From Bacteroidales bacterium (GTDB lineage Bacteria; Bacteroidota; Bacteroidia; Bacteroidales; F082), in contig JAKSMV010000003.1 in the NCBI GenBank assembly GCA_024400425.1, positions 123,474 through 187,473 of the forward strand: DNA of 64,000 nucleotides, given 5' to 3'. The number at the start of each line of letters is the position of its first letter. Within the stretch, counting starts at the first letter, position 1. Made by a program: the position numbers and the translations under genes. Under the pieces are notes generated by a model. That model ran no database searches, had not been told where the DNA came from, and worked only from the letters and a program-made list of their open reading frames with translations. Shown here one piece after another: positions 59,002 to 64,000 of this stretch.

Positions 59002-61350
59002 CTACTCCTTCTTTAACGCCTCCGCCGGATTGACCTTTGCCACCGAGACGATTTGCCACAACACTGAGCCAATGGCTATCGCGAAGGAAATCAATACGGT
59101 AACGATGAATATCCAGGGATGAAGGTCGATTCTATAGGCGAAATCTTCCAGATATTTTCCGCAAAGCCATACGCCAATCGGAATGGCTATCAAGTTGGCA
59201 ATCAAAATGATGATAACGTAATCGCGCAGGTTTTTGCGGACTTCGCTTTCCATTGTACCGCCGAAAATCTTGCGGATGGCAATGGTCTTTTCGCGCTCCG
59301 ATGCGAAATGCGTGCTCATGGCCACCAAACCCAGCAAGGAAAGAATGACCGAAATGAGCATGAAAAGTTCCATCAGGCGCATTCTGCGTTGCGGTTTTTC
59401 CAAACATTGATGAATGATAACATCCACAAAATCATTGCATGCCGCCTCCATATATAGGCCTCTCGCTTCTTCGACATATTTCTTATACAACGCGCCGATG
59501 ACTTCCTTCGCCTCCTTGTGGTCGCCTTTTATTTCCATAAGGAAACCGTTTCTGAAATTGGTCTTTAAAAGCATGACCATTCCAAAACTTTCGTTCGTGG
59601 CATGCAGCACATCGCTGACCAAGAAATCGCCGACGACACCGCAAATTTCGTTGCCGAAATTGCCTTGCTGCCATTTCACAATCGTGTCCACATTGATTTC
59701 GCCGTAGGGCAAACCCGTAAGTCCGGCCAACATGCTTTGCGTCATAAAGCAACCCTGAGGAACCGTCGTATCGCCGAAAATACTCAGAATCGGTATCTCA
59801 AACATATTCATGACTGCCGTGTCGCAAATCATTAAATAAACCAATTCTTTATCTTCCTCATCATTCAAATGGCCGAGATACACAGCATTTGGAACTTCGG
59901 TAGGAATGCCCGTTGTGGTTCCAAACCGCGAAACGCAAGGCAAAGCCTGCAACTCATTGGCCAAAGCCTCGTTATGATGCGATGGGGCGAGTGTGAAACT
60001 GGCATCCAGGTAATACAAATCCTTGGTGCGGCAACCCACATCTCTGTTTTGCACATGACGCATCTGCAATTCCATAGTCAACACCAAAGAAATCAGCACG
60101 ATAGTTATCACATTCTGAACGACGATGAATATTTTCGAGGCAAACATTTTGTTATGCAGCCTGACTTTTCCATTCACCACATCAATCGGTCGCGCCTTCG
60201 AAATCAGCAGTGCGGGCATAATGCCAGCCAAAAAAGAAACTATGGAAATTATCAACAGATAGCTGCATAAATATTTGAACGACAATGAAATGCGGATTGG
60301 TAACGATGCATCTAACAATTGGTTAATCAAGGGCAAAATCAGGTAAGCGAGTCCCAAACCGATGAGGAAACACACGAATGTAAACGCAAACGACTCGATA
60401 AGATATTTCCCGATAATGTCAGTTTTCTGCGCCCCGACCAGACGCCGCGAAGCCATTTCCTTGGCGCGTTTTCCCGTGAGGGCGACATTCAGATTGATGT
60501 AGTTGATAATGGCCGAAACCAAAAGCAGCAAACCGACAGCCAACAGATTGTTTATCATTGACTTGTCGCCTTTTCGCAAGCCGAATGCCTGAGAACTTGA
60601 GAAATACACCTCGTCTAAGCGCACTATTGCCGACTCCCCGAAAAACGCATCGTGAAACCTGTTTCCGTAAGCCGTTTCGTAGGCAGCATCGACTTTGCTT
60701 TTCACTGACTCCATATCGACATTCGGGCTGAATTTCGCGAAAGTGAAAGGCCCGCCAAAGTAGTGGAACGGATTTTCAATTTCAGTTTTCATCAAGATGA
60801 ACTTGGAAATTTCAACCACCACATCATCATCGGGCAACAGCGTGTTTTGGAAATCGGAAATCACGCCTGCAATGATGTATTCCTGGTCGCCAATAACGAG
60901 TTTCGTCCCGATGACTTCGTCCGTTTCAATGCTGTTCGCTAGTTTTTGCGAGACGAATGCACATTGCTCATTGTCAATCATATCGGCATCACCACTGACG
61001 AATCTGGCAGGAAACAAATCGAAATACTCGCGATCGCAGGCAAGCACATTTGTCCTGAATTTCGAATCCTTGACTTCGACAATCGTATTCTGAAACGACT
61101 GGAACCGAGAGAGTTCCTCAATTTCGGGAATACCTTTCAAAGCATCCTTGGTTCCATACGAAATGGCAAGTTTTTCGTTTGTGCCCATTGCGTAGATATT
61201 TTTGTAATCGGGATTTTCCCGCGGAATGTTCATCTGTTCAGTCACGAAGCAGAAAATGATGATGACGAAAGCCAGAGAAACGCTCAAGCCCACCGCCTCG
61301 ATGGCGCTGTAGAGCTTGTTTCGGCTAATGAATCTAATGAATGAACGCAT
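59002..61350 (-). CDS. FtsX/MacB-like ABC transporter permease 1
   Basis: The 782-residue inner-membrane protein has the duplicated Bacteroidetes permease plan. It begins with a first helix (about 18-38, AVGLSVSLAFVIIIFCFV) and a periplasmic MacB domain. A group of three helices follows (about 280-400, including LLAVGLLLLVSAIINYINLNVA with the RRLVGAQKTDIIGKYLIES FtsX loop), then a second periplasmic domain. A final three-helix FtsX unit (about 665-780) has TIAIRKIFGG and ends KVNPAEALKKE. Partner proteins pull lipoproteins, peptides or small molecules from the membrane; the substrate is unknown. It pairs with the ATPase gene and permease 2. Confidence 0.9.
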   Translation of the reverse strand: MRSFIRFISRNKLYSAIEAVGLSVSLAFVIIIFCFVTEQMNIPRENPDYKNIYAMGTNEKLAISYGTKDALKGIPEIEELSRFQSFQNTIVEVKDSKFRTNVLACDREYFDLFPARFVSGDADMIDNEQCAFVSQKLANSIETDEVIGTKLVIGDQEYIIAGVISDFQNTLLPDDDVVVEISKFILMKTEIENPFHYFGGPFTFAKFSPNVDMESVKSKVDAAYETAYGNRFHDAFFGESAIVRLDEVYFSSSQAFGLRKGDKSMINNLLAVGLLLLVSAIINYINLNVALTGKRAKEMASRRLVGAQKTDIIGKYLIESFAFTFVCFLIGLGLAYLILPLINQLLDASLPIRISLSFKYLCSYLLIISIVSFLAGIMPALLISKARPIDVVNGKVRLHNKMFASKIFIVVQNVITIVLISLVLTMELQMRHVQNRDVGCRTKDLYYLDASFTLAPSHHNEALANELQALPCVSRFGTTTGIPTEVPNAVYLGHLNDEEDKELVYLMICDTAVMNMFEIPILSIFGDTTVPQGCFMTQSMLAGLTGLPYGEINVDTIVKWQQGNFGNEICGVVGDFLVSDVLHATNESFGMVMLLKTNFRNGFLMEIKGDHKEAKEVIGALYKKYVEEARGLYMEAACNDFVDVIIHQCLEKPQRRMRLMELFMLISVILSLLGLVAMSTHFASEREKTIAIRKIFGGTMESEVRKNLRDYVIIILIANLIAIPIGVWLCGKYLEDFAYRIDLHPWIFIVTVLISFAIAIGSVLWQIVSVAKVNPAEALKKE

Positions 61351-61496
61351 GATGTTTAGTGTTTATTTGTTTGTTGTTTAATTGTTTATTTGTTTGATTG
61401 CGAGGCTTCGGGGCTTCGGGGTCGCGGGATTGCGAGATGTGTGCGGCTCTCGTGCTCTCGTGATCCCGTGACCTCGTGACCTCATGGCTTCGCCGT
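61351..61496. repeat. Low-complexity spacer with short direct repeats
   Basis: The 146 bases combine a T/G-rich tract (the A-rich leader of permease 1 on the minus strand) with a GC-rich patch. The patch holds repeats such as GGCTTCGGGGCTTCGGGG (61404-61421) and a run of CTCGTG, ATCCCGTG, ACCTCGTG, ACCTCATG units (61457-61486). No gene was seen. Confidence 0.5.
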
Positions 61497-63842
61497 TTAC
61501 TCTTTCTTTAGCGCCTCCGCCGGATTCATGTTTGCCGCGCGGTAATTCTGAAAAGTCACGGTGGCAATGGTCACAAGGCTGACACCGACGAACGCCAGAA
61601 CAAAAACCCACCAACTCAGACCGATATGATAAGCGAAATTCTCCAACCATTTTTTCAATATGAGAACCGCAACAGGTACCGCGATGGCGAAACTGATGAC
61701 AACCACACCCATATAAGTCTTATTGAATAAGGTGAAAATCTGATTCGTCGTCGAGCCAAACACTTTTCTTACAGCGATTTCCTTTCTTCGATAGGCACTG
61801 TCGAAAATCACCAGACCAAACACGCCCGCAATCGAAATCAGAATGGCGATAATGCTGAACAAAGTGATTTGCTTGTTAAGACGCATTTCCTTTTCATACA
61901 TGCCATTAATCACATCGTCATAAAAACGTACATCGAACTGATAACCAGGATCGAAATCATTCAAGGTCTGCTTCACGAAATCCATTGCCGCAAACAAATC
62001 GCTGCCTTCGCGCACACGAATGATGTTATACGGTCCTTTGGAATCAATACCTGTCAGCCCGTACACTCCAAAAGCCATTGGTTCGACGGAATTGCGAAGC
62101 GACATAAATTTCACATCCGAAACAAAACCGATAATCTTTCCGCCATTCAAATCATCATTCAATTGCAAATCAAATTGCTTCCTCGCTTTTTCATTGAAAA
62201 TCAACGAATAAGAGCCTTTGTCACTTTCCATAAAATTTCTACCTTCCGTAATCTCAATTCCCATCACTTCCAAATAATTTATATCAATAGGCAAGTAATT
62301 GAAAATTATCTGTTTGCCATGATATACATTTCCATTTGTAGGAAAATTATCCGTACCTGACAACAGAAAAAGCGAATTGGCGACATCCACAATAGCATGA
62401 TTCGCCTTCAACTGATTTACAAACGCTTCTTCCTTTTGATTGATTGTGCTGTTCGTCTTCGCCGTAATCAAGACATCGTGCTGGAATCCAAGGTCGGTTT
62501 TCATCATGTAATTGTTTTGCCTGAACATAAATACGGCCGTGATAATCAGTACGAAAGACGCGACAAACTGAACGGTAAGCAAAACATTACGGAGCATTTT
62601 CCCCGATTTTGAAAGGCCGAAATTTCCTTCAAGCACAAAGGCTGGTGCAAACGAAGTCATATAGAAAGCAGGATACAGTCCAGCCAAAGTGCCTAACAAA
62701 ACCGACAACAGCGCAGCACTGAAAATCAATGTCTTATGATTTGAAAAACGCATATCCGCCTCCAACAGCGAAGCCAAAGGTGACTTTGAAAACAGAAAAA
62801 CCAAAAGCAAGGCTAACGCGAAGGCAAAGATGCAAACCAACACTGCCTCAAGGATAAGCGAAATCCTCAAAACGGAATTTGAATTGCCATAAACCTTTTG
62901 CAAATTAATGCTTTTGATGCGCACAGGCGTCATTGCAACGCTGTAATTCAGATAGTTAATTCCAGCAATGACGAGCAAGACAAATGCCACGGCAAAAAGT
63001 ACATTGACCATGGATTTGTTAGCCCGTTTCATAAAATCAAACTGAATCGGTTCGTCAAAATGAATTTGTCCGATAGGTTTCAGGTACATTCGGTAAGAAT
63101 CCATTCCCAATTCATTTGTAATGTCCTTCCATTGCTGACTGTTATTGAAAACGGAATCGACTTCATTTATTGACTCAGGATTATCAAAAAGAACATAGCC
63201 CAAGAAATTCATACCCCAATTTTCAACAAAAGGACTTTTTTCAAATGTGTAAACGGCATTTTCCAAAGAACAGTTGCTTGGAATATCCTTGTAAACACCT
63301 GTAATTGTATAATTTATATTAGCACTATCACCCTTCATCACCAAGGTTTTACCAATGGAACTTTCTTCTCCAAACATACGCTTTGCCATAGTTTCGGGAA
63401 TAATGGTCGAAAAACTGTTTTCTTTAACACACAAATTGCCTTCAACGGCTTCCATTCCAAAAACCGAAGCCAATCCGTTAGTGGCAATGGTATGAATCTC
63501 AGAGAAATCGAAAGTTTTTCCTTCATCAATTGAAAAGACATCTTTCCCTCCAAAAAAATTCGGTTGCAAGAGAACCGACTCTTTTATATGACTTGACGAA
63601 GCGGTCAGAACCTGAAAAGCGTTGTCGGAACTGAGGCCATAGACACAGCCTTCAAATTCACTCTCAACCAGACAGATACAATCTGAATTTGGGTAAGAGG
63701 TGTCGTAAGTGCGGTCGAAAACCACCTGCATCATAATGATTATGAAAGCCGCCAAAGCCACGGACAAGCCGAGAATGTTAAGCACTGACGCCACTTTGAA
63801 ACGTCTTATGATACTGATTAAGTTTTTTATTACTGATCTCAT
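61497..63842 (-). CDS. FtsX/MacB-like ABC transporter permease 2
   Basis: This 781-residue protein is a diverged paralogue of permease 1 with the same layout. It has a first helix (VLNILGLSVALAAFIIIMMQVVF, about 20-43), a periplasmic domain and a middle three-helix set (about 275-400). A second periplasmic domain and a last FtsX unit follow, with IAVRKVFGS and the end NMNPAEALKKE. The C-terminal PAEALKKE is shared by the two proteins. A heterodimer of the two permeases with the ATPase is likely. The upstream leader is A-rich. More genes of the unit (for instance a membrane-fusion protein) could lie beyond the window. Confidence 0.9.
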   Translation of the reverse strand: MRSVIKNLISIIRRFKVASVLNILGLSVALAAFIIIMMQVVFDRTYDTSYPNSDCICLVESEFEGCVYGLSSDNAFQVLTASSSHIKESVLLQPNFFGGKDVFSIDEGKTFDFSEIHTIATNGLASVFGMEAVEGNLCVKENSFSTIIPETMAKRMFGEESSIGKTLVMKGDSANINYTITGVYKDIPSNCSLENAVYTFEKSPFVENWGMNFLGYVLFDNPESINEVDSVFNNSQQWKDITNELGMDSYRMYLKPIGQIHFDEPIQFDFMKRANKSMVNVLFAVAFVLLVIAGINYLNYSVAMTPVRIKSINLQKVYGNSNSVLRISLILEAVLVCIFAFALALLLVFLFSKSPLASLLEADMRFSNHKTLIFSAALLSVLLGTLAGLYPAFYMTSFAPAFVLEGNFGLSKSGKMLRNVLLTVQFVASFVLIITAVFMFRQNNYMMKTDLGFQHDVLITAKTNSTINQKEEAFVNQLKANHAIVDVANSLFLLSGTDNFPTNGNVYHGKQIIFNYLPIDINYLEVMGIEITEGRNFMESDKGSYSLIFNEKARKQFDLQLNDDLNGGKIIGFVSDVKFMSLRNSVEPMAFGVYGLTGIDSKGPYNIIRVREGSDLFAAMDFVKQTLNDFDPGYQFDVRFYDDVINGMYEKEMRLNKQITLFSIIAILISIAGVFGLVIFDSAYRRKEIAVRKVFGSTTNQIFTLFNKTYMGVVVISFAIAVPVAVLILKKWLENFAYHIGLSWWVFVLAFVGVSLVTIATVTFQNYRAANMNPAEALKKE

Positions 63843-63913
63843 TGTTGTTGAATTGTTTAGTTGTTTATTTAACTACGTTGAATCTTCGATTTGTTGAATT
63901 GTTTCCGCTTGCT

Positions 63914-63975
63914 GATCCTGTCGAAGCATAGTTTTATATTCCATTTCAAAATCTCACTTCGACAAGCTCAGTGAG
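63914..63975. repeat. Intergenic TCGAAGC/TTCGACAAGCTC repeat fragment
   Basis: Two related pieces, CCTGTCGAAGC (63918-63928) and CTCACTTCGACAAGCTCAGT (63953-63972), occur near the window edge. The second forms a CTCACT/AGTGAG hairpin (63953-63975). Sequences of this kind are commonly seen as dispersed intergenic repeats in Bacteroidetes genomes. Confidence 0.45.
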
Positions 63976-64000
63976 CTAATAATCAATTTGTCCAGAAGTC

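Overview
The window looks like chromosomal DNA of an anaerobic, gut- or rumen-type member of the Bacteroidales. The signs are: promoters of the Bacteroidetes kind (TTTG, about 19 bases, TAnnTTTG), A-rich leaders without Shine-Dalgarno sites, a type IX secretion C-terminal sorting domain, families largely confined to this phylum (DUF3127, the TGS-type nucleoside kinase, about 780-residue FtsX-like permeases), and PEP-centred metabolism (ATP-dependent PEP carboxykinase plus pyruvate phosphate dikinase). No genus is assigned. No insertion sequence, integrase, rRNA or CRISPR array was seen.

Layout. 1-8.7 kb is housekeeping: the end of an aminotransferase, a dicarboxylate-type symporter, a NamZ-like muramidase, a DUF3127 protein with an SSB-like tail, full-length MetH, MnmE and a zinc-ribbon protein. 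8.7-9.3 kb is a repeat-rich AT-rich spacer. 9.3-25.5 kb is the most accessory-looking stretch: a DnaQ-type exonuclease, a 1521-residue sacsin-like ATPase with a NOV/DUF3883 C-terminus in strongly AT-rich DNA, an unknown 99-residue protein, a 1632-residue exonuclease-RecQ-UvrD fusion, and divergently a 1774-residue DUF4011/SF1 helicase/Vsr-like nuclease/DUF3320 protein. This is a plausible nucleic-acid defence or repair island.

25.5-35.3 kb, mostly on the minus strand, holds a nucleoside kinase, a TPR lipoprotein, RecA, an isolated AT-rich PBECR-like nuclease candidate, an EamA transporter, a DUF5714 lipoprotein, a UPF0340 protein, endonuclease III, an acidic unknown and a LolC/E-like permease. 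35.3-45.3 kb holds a large exported GH2 beta-galactosidase, a thioesterase, a T9SS-exported protein in an apparent operon with a membrane protein and LigA, and a MalY-type lyase. 45.4-55.5 kb holds tRNA-Tyr, an RRM protein, tRNA-Arg, PpdK, an exported C1 peptidase, an AlbA_2/winged-helix regulator behind a TTTACA-rich region, a thioredoxin-like lipoprotein overlapping an MsrA with a membrane-anchored extension, and PckA. 55.6-64 kb holds a histidine kinase and NtrC-type regulator behind a 25-bp tandem repeat, followed by an ABC ATPase and two FtsX-like permeases.

Several dispersed repeats are visible: a palindrome-plus-terminator cassette present twice, a related palindrome near 58.03 kb, and a pair of 177/178-bp elements with inverted ends (39.3 and 58.8 kb). 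All functional calls come from reading motifs by eye; no database search was made.
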